Source: Oceanicaulis sp052055585 (GTDB lineage Bacteria; Pseudomonadota; Alphaproteobacteria; Caulobacterales; Maricaulaceae). Taken from it: 64,000 nt of DNA. This document shows positions 16,932-27,324 of this stretch, one piece after another. The translations under genes and the position numbers were made by a program. Location: contig NZ_CP170485.1 of assembly GCF_052055585.1 (NCBI RefSeq), positions 1,922,001 to 1,986,000 of the forward strand, read 5' to 3'. Within the stretch, counting starts at the first letter, position 1. Each line of letters begins with the position of its first letter. The notes beneath the pieces were generated by a model, which saw only the letters and a list, made by a program, of their open reading frames with translations, did not search any database and was not told the DNA's origin.

Positions 16932-17930
16932 TTATTCCGCAGCGTGGACACTGACCGCGGCCAGCGCCTCTTCCATCACCTCCCAGCCCGCGCCGGGACG
17001 GTTGGCGCGTTCGGACAGGATCTGGCGCCATTTGCGCGCGCCGGGACGGCCCGCGAACAGACCCAGCATGTGACGGGTGATGGAATGAAGGCGCACGCCC
17101 TGTTCCAGCTGCGCCTCGATATAGGGCCGATAGGCCGCCACCGCTTCAAACGGGCTCGCACACGGGTCTGACGCCTCGCCATAGATGCGGGTGTCCACTT
17201 CAGCCAGCGTCCAGGGCGTGTGATAGGCCGCACGCCCCAGCATGATCCCGTCCGTGCCGTGAATTTCCGCCAGCCCGTGCTCCAGGCTTTCAAGTCCGCC
17301 ATTGAGAAGGACTTCCAGATCAGGATGCTCCGCCTTCATTCGGCGCACCAGATCGTAATCGAGCGGCGGCACATCGCGGTTTTCTTTCGGGCTCAGCCCT
17401 TTCAGCCAGGCCTTGCGGGCATGAACGACAAAGGTCTTCACCCCGCTCTCGCGCACCGTCTCGACAAAGCCAAAGAGGGTCTGTTCGGGCTCCTGATCAT
17501 CCACGCCCAGCCGGTGCTTGACGGTGACAGGGACCGACACCGCCTCGCGCATGGCGGTCAGGCAGTCGCGCACCAGCTCGGGCTCGCGCATCAGGCAGGC
17601 GCCGAACTTGCCCGACTGAACCCGATCCGACGGGCAGCCCACATTCAGATTGATCTCGAGATAGCCAAAGCGTTCGGCGATCCTGGATGCGCGCGCCAGA
17701 ATCTCCGGATCAGACCCGCCCAGCTGAATGGCGACCGGATGCTCTGAGGCGTCAAAGCCGATGAGGCGCGGCGCATCGCCATGGATCAGCGCCTGGTCCA
17801 CCGCCATCTCGGTATAGAGCACAGCGCGGCGCGACAGGACGCGATGGAAGGCGCGGCAATGCCGGTCCGTCCAGTCCATCATGGGCGCCACCGTGAACCG
17901 GCGGTCGAGAAGCGTTGCGCTGTTCGTCAT
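16932..17930 (-). CDS. dusA: tRNA-dihydrouridine synthase A
   Basis: FMN-dependent enzyme reducing uridine to dihydrouridine in the tRNA D-loop. The 332 residues start with RFTVAPMMDWTDRHCRAFHR, the DusA signature near residue 12. The catalytic-cysteine segment NVGCPSDRVQSGKFGACLM is near residue 97. VKHRLGVDDQE and the FMN-phosphate segment LLNGGLESLEH follow. The ending MLGLFAGRPGARKWRQILSE is also DusA-like. It is divergent from nothing close, and the next gene (LysR) is 46 bp upstream on the same strand. Confidence 0.94.
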   Translation of the reverse strand: MTNSATLLDRRFTVAPMMDWTDRHCRAFHRVLSRRAVLYTEMAVDQALIHGDAPRLIGFDASEHPVAIQLGGSDPEILARASRIAERFGYLEINLNVGCPSDRVQSGKFGACLMREPELVRDCLTAMREAVSVPVTVKHRLGVDDQEPEQTLFGFVETVRESGVKTFVVHARKAWLKGLSPKENRDVPPLDYDLVRRMKAEHPDLEVLLNGGLESLEHGLAEIHGTDGIMLGRAAYHTPWTLAEVDTRIYGEASDPCASPFEAVAAYRPYIEAQLEQGVRLHSITRHMLGLFAGRPGARKWRQILSERANRPGAGWEVMEEALAAVSVHAAE

Positions 17931-17976
17931 GGGCGGGGGATGTAGTGCGAGCGAACAGAAAGCGCAAATCCGCCGG

Positions 17977-18894
17977 TCAGGCTCTGGCGCGCACCAGGCC
18001 CTGACGTTGCGCCTTCAGACGGTCCAGCAAGAGGCGGAAGGCCGGGGTCATCTGACGGCGACTGGGGTAATAGAGGTGATAGCCCGGAAAGGGCGGACAC
18101 CAGTCTTCGAGCACGGTTTCCAGCGCCCCGGACTTCAGATGCTCGGCGATCAGCTGGTCGGGCAGACAGACCAGCCCGCCGCCCTTGAGCGCCATCTTGA
18201 TGTTCAGCTCCGGATCATCACTGGTATAGCGCCCTTCCACGCGCACGCTGAGCGGTCGGCCATCCTTCTCGAACTCCCAGGCGTACAGACCGCCCAGGGT
18301 CTGGAGCCTGAGATTGATGCAGTCATGATCGGTCAGCTGGTGCGGCGTTTCCGGTCGCCCCGCTCGGGCGAAATAGGACGGCGCCCCGGCGACGCGCATG
18401 CTCAGATCCGGGCCAATGGACACCGCGATCATGTCCGCATCCACCTGCTCTCCCAGACGTACACCTGCGTCAAAGCCATCCTTGGCGATGTCGACAAGTC
18501 GCGCATCCACGCTGATCTCCACCTCGATATCGGGATAGTCCTGCATCAACTGGCTAACCACAGGCTCCAGAAGGTCATGCGCGGAATCCCGCGTTGCGGT
18601 GATGCGCAGCAACCCGGCCGGTGTCGAGCGAATCTGATCGAGGGTTTCAAGCTCGGCCTCGATCTCGTCCAGCGCCGGACGCAAACGCTCTGCTAACCGC
18701 CGCCCCGCTTCCGTGGGCGCCACATTCCGGGTCGTTCGGGTGAGCAAGCGCACGCCCAGACGATCCTCCAGACGGCGCACGACCTGACTGACCGCAGACT
18801 GGGAGGTGCTCAGCCGCACAGCGGCCTTGGTGAAACTGCGGGTTTCAGCGACAGCCAGAAAGGTCATCAGGTCGGAGAGGTCTTCGCGTTTCAT
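17977..18894 (-). CDS. LysR family transcriptional regulator
   Basis: A 305-residue LysR regulator. The winged helix-turn-helix covers residues 5-65: LMTFLAVAETRSFTKAAVRL, then STSQSAVSQVVRRLEDRLGV and LLTRTTRNVAPTEAG. The effector domain follows, with LLRITATRDSAHDLLEPVV and DVDMIAV-type spacing. It is transcribed away from the cupin and alcohol dehydrogenase genes across a 101-bp AT-rich gap, the usual position for a LysR target promoter, so it probably controls them. The effector is unknown. Confidence 0.9.
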   Translation of the reverse strand: MKREDLSDLMTFLAVAETRSFTKAAVRLSTSQSAVSQVVRRLEDRLGVRLLTRTTRNVAPTEAGRRLAERLRPALDEIEAELETLDQIRSTPAGLLRITATRDSAHDLLEPVVSQLMQDYPDIEVEISVDARLVDIAKDGFDAGVRLGEQVDADMIAVSIGPDLSMRVAGAPSYFARAGRPETPHQLTDHDCINLRLQTLGGLYAWEFEKDGRPLSVRVEGRYTSDDPELNIKMALKGGGLVCLPDQLIAEHLKSGALETVLEDWCPPFPGYHLYYPSRRQMTPAFRLLLDRLKAQRQGLVRARA

Positions 18895-18995
18895 TTATAT
18901 CAATTTCGAATAAGCCCCAATCAGCCTCATATACTAATCACATTTATAACAGTCGCTATATCACGGGTGCACACAAGAAGAGGCAGGATTGAAAG

Positions 18996-19403
18996 ATGGA
19001 TATCCTTCATCAAGACCAACAACCCGCTGTCCAGGGCCCGGCCGAGACCTTTTCCGGTCAGGTTCAGATCAACGGCCTGTTCACGGCCCCTTCCCCGGCC
19101 GAAATCTCAACCGGCACGGTCACCTTTGAAGCCGGCGCCCGGACACACTGGCACACCCACCCGCTCGGTCAGCTGCTGATCGTAACCGACGGCGAAGGCT
19201 GGATCCAGATCGAGGGCGAAGCGCGCCAGGACATCCGCACCGGGGACATGGTGTGGATCGAACCGCACAAGAATCACTGGCACGGCGCCCAGGCCGACAA
19301 ATCCATGACCCATATCGCAATCCAGCAGTCTGAAGACGGATCCCCCGTCGCATGGGGCGAAGCCGTGACCAATACCGATTACGCCCCTGAACTGAGCCAA
19401 TAA
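18996..19403 (+). CDS. Cupin domain protein
   Basis: A 135-residue single-domain cupin. Motif 1 is VTFEAGARTHWHTHPLGQ (residues 42-60) with the metal-binding histidines, and motif 2 is GDMVWIEPHKNHWHGA near residue 85. Relatives of this kind often sit beside dehydrogenases under LysR control and have been annotated as carboxymuconolactone-decarboxylase-associated or mandelonitrile-lyase-like cupins. No activity can be assigned here. It is the first gene of the rightward unit opposite the LysR gene. Confidence 0.85.
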   Translation: MDILHQDQQPAVQGPAETFSGQVQINGLFTAPSPAEISTGTVTFEAGARTHWHTHPLGQLLIVTDGEGWIQIEGEARQDIRTGDMVWIEPHKNHWHGAQADKSMTHIAIQQSEDGSPVAWGEAVTNTDYAPELSQ

Positions 19404-19419
19404 CCCGCAACGTTACTTA

Positions 19420-19435
19420 ATATCGCTTGCGATAT
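19420..19435. promoter_or_regulatory. Perfect palindrome between cupin and alcohol dehydrogenase
   Basis: ATATCGC-TT-GCGATAT has 7-bp arms, typical of an operator for a dimeric winged-helix regulator. It is followed by a second inverted repeat, AAGCGCTTC (19436-19444) with GAAGCGCTT (19461-19469) ending in T residues, which may terminate or attenuate the cupin transcript before the start codon at 19494. Confidence 0.5.
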
Positions 19436-19493
19436 AAGCGCTTCATCCTACCTATCGGGCGAAGCGCTTTTCACCACCCCTCGGGAGACCCTC

Positions 19494-20549
19494 ATGAAAA
19501 CGACTGGCTACGCCGCCTACGCGCCGGACAAACCGCTGGCCCCGTATGACTTCGAACGCCGTGAGCTGCGCGGCAATGATGTCGCCATCGAGATTCTTTA
19601 CAGCGGCGTCTGCCACTCTGACCTGCACACCGCCCGTGGCGACTGGGGCCCCTACACGGCGCCGCTGGTGCCCGGCCACGAGATCGTGGGCAAGGTGATC
19701 GCAGTGGGTCCCGACGTCGAAAATTACGCTGTGGGCGATCATGTGGGCGTCGGCTGCATGGTGGACAGCTGCCAGGACTGCGACCAGTGCGATCACGGCG
19801 AGGAGCAGTACTGCCGCAACGGCATGACCGCGACCTATGATTCCAAGGACCGCATATCCGGCGAGCCGACCCAGGGCGGCTATTCCAAGCATATCGTGGT
19901 GCGTGAAGAGTTCGTTCTGGCCATGCCGGAAGGACTGGATATCTCTCGCGCCGCGCCGCTGCTGTGCGCCGGCATCACGACCTATTCCCCGCTGCGCACC
20001 TGGAATGTCGGACCAGGCAGCCGGGTTGGTGTCATCGGCATGGGCGGTCTTGGCCATATGGCGATCAAGCTGGCCATCGCCCTGGGCGCGCATGTGACCG
20101 TGCTGAGCCGCTCTCCCAGCAAGGAGAAGGACGCCCTCGAGCTGGGCGCCGACGCCGTGCTGATCTCCACCGACAAGGATGCGATGAAAGAAGCGCGCAA
20201 CTCGCTCGACCTCATCATCGACACCGTGCCGGTCAAGCACGATGTGACCCCGTACATGCCGCTTCTGGATGTGGACGGCACGCTCGCCATTGTCGGCCAG
20301 GTCGGCGTGATGGACGAGTTCATGTCCCCGCCGCTCATCATGGGCCGTCGCCGCGTCGCCGGCTCCCTGATCGGGGGGATCGCCGAGACCCAGGAAATGC
20401 TCGATTTCTGCGGTCGCATGAACATCCTGCCCGAGGTGGAGATGATCAGGATGGACGAGATCAACACCGCCTTTGACCGCATGGAAAAAGCCGATGTGCG
20501 CTATCGTTTCGTCATTGATATGAGCAGCATTGAAGCGCCGGCGGCCTAA
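19494..20549 (+). CDS. Zinc-dependent NAD(P) alcohol dehydrogenase (YahK/CAD-like)
   Basis: A 351-residue medium-chain alcohol dehydrogenase, probably reducing aldehydes with NADPH. Catalytic zinc ligands are in SGVCHSDLHTARGDWG (residue ~40) and PGHEIVG. The structural zinc site is GCMVDSCQDCDQCDHGEEQYC near residue 90. The cofactor loop is GVIGMGGLGHMAIKLA near residue 180. The segment YTAPLVPGHE and the ending RYRFVIDM resemble E. coli YahK/YjgB. It lies in the LysR-cupin redox module and is ended by the hairpin at 20578. Confidence 0.92.
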   Translation: MKTTGYAAYAPDKPLAPYDFERRELRGNDVAIEILYSGVCHSDLHTARGDWGPYTAPLVPGHEIVGKVIAVGPDVENYAVGDHVGVGCMVDSCQDCDQCDHGEEQYCRNGMTATYDSKDRISGEPTQGGYSKHIVVREEFVLAMPEGLDISRAAPLLCAGITTYSPLRTWNVGPGSRVGVIGMGGLGHMAIKLAIALGAHVTVLSRSPSKEKDALELGADAVLISTDKDAMKEARNSLDLIIDTVPVKHDVTPYMPLLDVDGTLAIVGQVGVMDEFMSPPLIMGRRRVAGSLIGGIAETQEMLDFCGRMNILPEVEMIRMDEINTAFDRMEKADVRYRFVIDMSSIEAPAA

Positions 20550-20577
20550 GCCGACATCGCTTCAGAACCTGTCAGAA

Positions 20578-20609
20578 CGCCGCCCTGCCCCGCGCAGGGC
20601 GGCGTTTTT
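20578..20609 (+). terminator. Terminator of the alcohol dehydrogenase gene
   Basis: The stem CGCCGCCCTGC / GCAGGGCGGCG has a 5-base loop and is followed by five T residues. Confidence 0.92.
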
Positions 20610-20682
20610 GCGTCTGCTTGCGACGGCATCGCGAATGTCCGGACGTATAGGAGGTTTCCGTCCCCCCAATGGAGCCTTCGTG

Positions 20683-21234
20683 ATGAGACTGACCTACACC
20701 CTGATTACAGCGGCAGCCCTGACTGTCACGGCCTGCGCGGGAGGCCCGCCCGAAGGCCGTGGCGCTCATGAAGGCGCGCCCGGGATCAATCCCGCCCGCG
20801 TGGGCGGCATCGTCACTCCGGCCAGTCTTGTGGTCGCCAGTTTCGACGCAAGCGCAGACGCGGTCGTTACAGCCGCCGAAGTGCGTACCGGTGCAGAAAG
20901 GGTTTTCCTGGCCTCTGATCAGGACAGCAATGGCGGTCTGTCCGGCATCGAGATTTCCGGATTTTCCCAGCGTCATCTGGGGGCTCAACATGCCATTCCG
21001 GGCCGGATCGCCTTTGATCCGAACGGCGATGCCGTTACGACGCTGGAGGAGTTCACAGCGGTCTGGATCGCCGAATTCACCCGCCTCGACACCAACGCGG
21101 ATGGCGCAGTCACCCGCGAGGAGATGATCCGACAAGTCAGCATGAGCCCGTCCGGCCAAGGCCGCCCGGGTGGCGGGCGCGGCGGGCGTGGCGGTCCCGG
21201 CGGCGGTGGCCGGGGCCCCGGGGGTCCCGGCTAG
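20683..21234 (+). CDS. EF-hand lipoprotein
   Basis: A 183-residue secreted calcium-binding-type protein. It begins MRLTYTLITAAALTVTACAG with a lipobox ending at Cys18. At least four EF-hand-like loops are visible: DASADAVVTAAE, DQDSNGGLSGIE, DPNGDAVTTLEE and DTNADGAVTREE. The last ~25 residues are almost pure Gly/Arg/Pro (GGGRGGRGGPGGGG). The ATG at 20683 has GGAG eight bases upstream, while the longer frame from 20530 overlaps the preceding terminator. It is probably a periplasmic or outer-membrane calcium-responsive protein; its partner is unknown. Confidence 0.8.
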   Translation: MRLTYTLITAAALTVTACAGGPPEGRGAHEGAPGINPARVGGIVTPASLVVASFDASADAVVTAAEVRTGAERVFLASDQDSNGGLSGIEISGFSQRHLGAQHAIPGRIAFDPNGDAVTTLEEFTAVWIAEFTRLDTNADGAVTREEMIRQVSMSPSGQGRPGGGRGGRGGPGGGGRGPGGPG

Positions 21235-21237
21235 TCG

Positions 21238-22281
21238 CTAGTCCTCAACGAGGCGCCAGGCCATGGCTTCACCGGCATGGAAGGGGACGATCTTGATGTC
21301 TCCGGCTTCCAGGGCTGCGGGGATGTCGGTGGGCTGGCGCTTGAGGGTGATCGTGCCCTCATTGAACGGCAGGCGATAGAAGGCCGGGCCGAACTCGCTG
21401 GCGAACCCTTCCAGCTTGCCGAGCGCGCCTTCCTCCTCAAAGGTCTGGGCGTAGCTCTCAATGGCGACCGGCGCGCTAAAAATGCCCGCACAGCCGCATG
21501 CGCTTTCCTTGGCGTGGCGCTCATGGGGCGCAGTGTCCGTGCCCAAGAAGAATTTCGGGTTGCCCGAGACCGCCGCCTTGCGCAGGGCCAGCTTGTGCAG
21601 GCGTCGCTTGGCGACCGGCAGGCAATAGGCGTGCGGGCGAATGCCGCCCACCAGCATGTCATTGCGGTCAATGCGCAAATGGTGCGCCGTAATGGTCGCC
21701 GCGAGGTTTTCGCTTCCCGCCTTCACGAACTCGACCGAGTGCTCGGTCGTAATGTGCTCCAGCACAACCCGCAGGCCCGGCATCTCCTTGAGAAGCGGGC
21801 CGAGGACCGTATCGAGGAACACCGCCTCGCGATCGAAAATATCGATATCGGGGCTGACCACCTCGCCATGCACCAGAAGCGGTATGCCCAGCTTTTCCAT
21901 CCGCTCGAGCACCGGACGGATATTGGCGATATCGCTGACGCCATGCGCCGAGTTGGTCGTCGCATTCTGAGGGTAGAGCTTGGCGGCGGTGAAGACGCCC
22001 TCCCGGAAACCGCGCTCGATCTCGTCCGCGCTGATCGTGTCGGTCAGATAGGCCGTCATCAGCGGAGTGAAACCGCGCTCCGCCGGAACGGCGGCGTTGA
22101 TCCGGTCGCGGTAGGCTATGGCCTGATCCACTGTCGTCACCGGCGGGGTCAGGTTCGGCATCACGATGGCGCGGGCGAACTGCCGAGCGGTGAAATCGGC
22201 GACGAACTCAAGCATCGCGCCGTCGCGCAGATGCACATGCCAGTCGTCGGGCTTGCGGAGGGTCAGCGTGTTCTGGGTCAT
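21238..22281 (-). CDS. pyrC: Dihydroorotase (class II)
   Basis: Zinc amidohydrolase of pyrimidine synthesis that cyclises carbamoyl-aspartate to dihydroorotate. The 347 residues match E. coli-type PyrC. The metal-binding DDWHVHLRDGAM is near residue 12, PNLTPPVTTVDQA near residue 41, the carbamylated-lysine region AAKLYPQNATTNS near residue 99, and LVHGEV near residue 136. The active-site HAPHE-type segment appears as GTDTAPHERHAKES near residue 247. It converges with the EF-hand gene, the stops being only 3 bp apart. Confidence 0.94.
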   Translation of the reverse strand: MTQNTLTLRKPDDWHVHLRDGAMLEFVADFTARQFARAIVMPNLTPPVTTVDQAIAYRDRINAAVPAERGFTPLMTAYLTDTISADEIERGFREGVFTAAKLYPQNATTNSAHGVSDIANIRPVLERMEKLGIPLLVHGEVVSPDIDIFDREAVFLDTVLGPLLKEMPGLRVVLEHITTEHSVEFVKAGSENLAATITAHHLRIDRNDMLVGGIRPHAYCLPVAKRRLHKLALRKAAVSGNPKFFLGTDTAPHERHAKESACGCAGIFSAPVAIESYAQTFEEEGALGKLEGFASEFGPAFYRLPFNEGTITLKRQPTDIPAALEAGDIKIVPFHAGEAMAWRLVED

Positions 22282-22350
22282 GGCTGCGATTTACACAGGC
22301 TTTCAAGCCAGCGCAAACCCGTCCTGCGCGGTTGGCTGGAAGGGGTTTCG

Positions 22351-22365
22351 TAACCGTGTTGGTTA
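22351..22365. promoter_or_regulatory. Inverted repeat TAACC-N5-GGTTA
   Basis: A perfect 5-bp dyad (22351-22355 and 22361-22365), extended to GGTTAAC on the right, sits in the divergent gap between pyrC and the next gene. GTTAACC resembles a CtrA half-site, but the spacing is not the TTAA-N7-TTAA of a full box. Confidence 0.3.
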
Positions 22366-22415
22366 ACCCGGCCTAGACCCGGCCCCCGTTATGCTGGTCG
22401 GCAAGGGAGTGCACG

Positions 22416-22967
22416 ATGGCCAAAGCTGAATACCACAAGCATCAACGCGTCTACGTCAAACCGGTCGGCACCTGGGCGGTGATCGAGAAGGTCAAACCCC
22501 ATTGGGTGCGAGACGTCGAGGAGCCGGTGAAGATCGCTTATGACTGCGGTCTGGGCCGGGACTTCACGGCAGACGAGCTGAGCGCGGAGGCGGTTGAGGA
22601 GAACCCGGTCGGCAACTGGCGGCTCATGCGGGCGCGTAATAAATGGCAATCGGCCGAGGAGTGCGCCCACCACCCGCAGCCCGGCACCTATCCGGTGGTG
22701 GTGACGGACAGCCAGAACTGGGGCGGCTGGCGCGTGCCCGGCGCCGAATATGACCGCGACCCGGGTCGCATCGAGCATCAGGCCCGTCTGATCGTGCATG
22801 CGCCCAGCCTGTTCGCGCTGGCTGAACGCCTTGTGAAGTCAGCCCAGGATGATCCGGACGCCTCCACGCAAACCATCACGCTCGCCAAGGGTGCGGCTGA
22901 CCTCATCCGCGCCATCAACGCCCGGCCGGATGATATGCAGCAAAAGTCTGAAGGCACATTGGATTAA
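22416..22967 (+). CDS. Conserved hypothetical protein
   Basis: A 183-residue soluble protein starting MAKAEYHKHQRVYVKPVGTW. The first ~65 residues look like a small beta barrel (VYVKPVGTWAVIEKVKPHWV, then VKIAYDCGLGRDFTADEL). The middle has WRLMRARNKWQSAEECAHHP and NWGGWRVPGAEYDRDP. The end is helical (LFALAERLVKSAQDDPDAS). There is no signal peptide or membrane helix. I do not recognise a named domain; it looks like a lineage-conserved protein next to a receiver gene, which may mean a regulatory role. Confidence 0.6.
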   Translation: MAKAEYHKHQRVYVKPVGTWAVIEKVKPHWVRDVEEPVKIAYDCGLGRDFTADELSAEAVEENPVGNWRLMRARNKWQSAEECAHHPQPGTYPVVVTDSQNWGGWRVPGAEYDRDPGRIEHQARLIVHAPSLFALAERLVKSAQDDPDASTQTITLAKGAADLIRAINARPDDMQQKSEGTLD

Positions 22968-23039
22968 CCGTACGGAAATGGCGTACGACCTAGATTGAAC
23001 GCGAGTCAGACTTGAGCCCTGAGCGAACGGAGCCGTGGC

Positions 23040-23612
23040 ATGACGCCCCGCATGGGCAATGTGAACACCCTGATCATCGACGATAATGCTCACATGATCA
23101 GCATTATCCGTTCGATGCTGCTCGGTTTCGGCATTTCCCGCACTCATGAATCGCGCGACGCCGTGGAAGCGTTCGAGATGGTGCGTCATGAAGCCATCGA
23201 CCTGATTATCGTGGATTATCAGATGCCGCTTCTGGACGGGCTGGAATTCATCCAGATGGTCCGCCGCGGCGCGGACATGAAGAACCCGTTCGTGCCGATC
23301 ATCCTGCTGACCGCGCATACCGAGCGCTCGCGCATCATGGCCGCCCGTGATGCCGGCGTCACCGAGATCTGCGCCAAGCCCGTCACGGCGCGCCAGATGT
23401 GGGAAAAGATTGTGGCCGTGGTCAACAATCCCCGCCCCTTCGTGAAGACCGCGAACTATCTGGGCCCGGACCGTCGCCGCAAACGCGAGGACTACAAGGG
23501 TCCCGAGCGTCGCGCCGCCGCTGCTGAAAAGCCCTCGGAAGGGGGTGAAAACACCGAATCCGAGGTCGTTGACGACAACGATCAGGACGCCATCGACAAG
23601 CTGATGGCTTAA
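23040..23612 (+). CDS. Single-domain response regulator with basic C-terminal tail
   Basis: A 190-residue protein with a receiver domain at residues 8-130. The acidic pocket is in LIIDDNAHM, the phosphorylated Asp in LIIVDYQMPLLDGLEF, the Thr in ILLTAHTER and the Lys in EICAKPVTA. The tail carries the alphaproteobacterial GPDRRRK...GPERR motif twice and a long acidic end, with no DNA-binding or enzymatic domain. It probably works by protein contact or as a phosphate shuttle. It is 73 bp upstream of the PleC-like kinase and in the same direction, so the two may work together. Confidence 0.87.
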   Translation: MTPRMGNVNTLIIDDNAHMISIIRSMLLGFGISRTHESRDAVEAFEMVRHEAIDLIIVDYQMPLLDGLEFIQMVRRGADMKNPFVPIILLTAHTERSRIMAARDAGVTEICAKPVTARQMWEKIVAVVNNPRPFVKTANYLGPDRRRKREDYKGPERRAAAAEKPSEGGENTESEVVDDNDQDAIDKLMA

Positions 23613-23627
23613 GCCTCAAGACGGCTC

Positions 23628-23642
23628 TTAACCCGGTATTTA
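23628..23642 (+). promoter_or_regulatory. CtrA-like box upstream of the PleC-like kinase
   Basis: TTAA-CCCGGTA-TTTA matches the CtrA consensus TTAA-N7-TTAA with one mismatch. It lies 44 bp before the kinase start codon. CtrA itself is not in the window. Confidence 0.4.
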
Positions 23643-23685
23643 CGGCGCTGGACGAACGCCCGCGGAACACCTTAGTTTGCGAGGG

Positions 23686-26241
<2,556 letters not shown>

Positions 26242-26260
26242 TCCGCACCGCAGCCCGGGA

Positions 26261-26308
26261 GTCCACGCTCGGCTCTAGAAGCCCGTGCGTCTACGCTCGG
26301 CTCTAGAA
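26261..26308. repeat. Two 20-bp direct repeats at a convergent gene end
   Basis: GTC(C/T)ACGCTCGGCTCTAGAA occurs at 26261-26280 and 26289-26308, one mismatch apart with a 28-bp period. The second copy contains the stop codon of the leftward gene. It looks like a local tandem duplication of a gene end. Confidence 0.7.
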
Positions 26309-26908
26309 CAGGTCCGGTTCGTTCGGGCCCGCCGGCGGTTCATGTCGCGGAGCGTGATCACGACGATCATGCGCGTCATCATCACCCCGCTCGCCGTCAT
26401 GACGGCTCCCACGGTCACCGCCACGGCGGTCATGGTCGCGGTCATGATGACGGGTCAGGGCGCGATCAAATGCATCCCGACGCACATCAGCCGGCAAAAT
26501 GCCCGCCGCATCCAGGATCAGCGCCTCGGTGCGTTGCTCCAGCCGCGCCCGTGCGTCCCGAGCCTCGCTCAGCGCTTCCGCCGCCGCTTCAGGATCATAA
26601 GGCTCGCTGGTCAGCACATCGCGTACTGCGCGGCGCTTGTCGCCCAGATCACGCATCAGGCCGTAGACCTCATCACGAGAGCCCGCCATGTGCTCAAACA
26701 GATCCCGGCGATACTCTTCGGGCACGGCGCGGAAAAAGCTGCGCGGCTCAAAGCCCTTCACACTCGCCGCATCCGCAGCGTCAGCGCGGATGGCTTCACG
26801 CGACGGGCCGTCGTCATGAAGCCAGCGATGGGCGCTGGCGCCGATGAGCAGACCGTTCAGCAGAACAGACGCCAGAAGCAGGGCGATCCAGATATTGATC
26901 CGGTTCAT
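26303..26908 (-). CDS. CpxP/CnrX-like periplasmic sensor-type protein
   Basis: A 201-residue membrane-anchored periplasmic protein. The single N-terminal helix INIWIALLLASVLLNGLLIG leaves the rest outside. The body is helical (SFFRAVPEEYRRDLFEHMAG, then YGLMRDLGDKRRAVRDVL and RARLEQRTEALILDAAGIL) in the pattern of periplasmic heavy-metal-sensor (CnrX/ZraP/CpxP) proteins. The last 50 residues are extremely rich in His, Asp and Arg (HHDRDHDRRGGDRG), a possible metal-binding tail. It overlaps the upstream anti-sigma-like gene by 4 bp (ATGA). It is the last gene of the ECF operon. Confidence 0.78.
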   Translation of the reverse strand: MNRINIWIALLLASVLLNGLLIGASAHRWLHDDGPSREAIRADAADAASVKGFEPRSFFRAVPEEYRRDLFEHMAGSRDEVYGLMRDLGDKRRAVRDVLTSEPYDPEAAAEALSEARDARARLEQRTEALILDAAGILPADVRRDAFDRALTRHHDRDHDRRGGDRGSRHDGERGDDDAHDRRDHAPRHEPPAGPNEPDLF

Positions 26909-27324
26909 GAGCCATCCTCAAATAGGGTTTCCGTCTCGGACAGAACGGAAAAGGCGTTGGCGTACAAAACGTCATGGTTTGGCTGGGTATTCATCTGGGC
27001 GCCAACCCAGCCGGTCCCTGCCCCGAACATCAGGGCGAAAGCCGCAGCGATACCCGCCCAGCGAGGCGGTGCGAAGGCGCGACGAATACCCGAAACGGCA
27101 ATGGTTTCATAAAGCGAAGGCGGCGGCGGGGCGATAGCATCCAGATCCAGCAGCGCGTCCAGCGCGGCGGCTTCTTCCAGAAGCGCCTGCGCCAGGTCTG
27201 GCTCCGCCTTCACGAACGCCTGTGCGCGCGCCTGCTCCTCGCTCGGCCAGCGCGACAGATCTCCGCCAAAAGCATCCGCCAGTTCAGAAAACCGGTCCGG
27301 GTTCATCGTGTGCATCTCGCTCAT
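26905..27324 (-). CDS. Putative anti-sigma factor, single membrane helix
   Basis: A 139-residue protein with a cytoplasmic N-terminal half (FSELADAFGGDLSRWPSEE, then a helical LAQALLEEAAALDALLDLD). One central helix WAGIAAAFALMFGAGTGWVG is followed by a ~35-residue periplasmic tail. The position directly after an ECF sigma gene (4-bp overlap) and the topology fit a membrane anti-sigma factor. There is no zinc-binding HxxxCxxC motif, so it is not a classical ZAS protein. Its assignment rests mostly on context. Confidence 0.7.
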   Translation of the reverse strand: MSEMHTMNPDRFSELADAFGGDLSRWPSEEQARAQAFVKAEPDLAQALLEEAAALDALLDLDAIAPPPPSLYETIAVSGIRRAFAPPRWAGIAAAFALMFGAGTGWVGAQMNTQPNHDVLYANAFSVLSETETLFEDGS

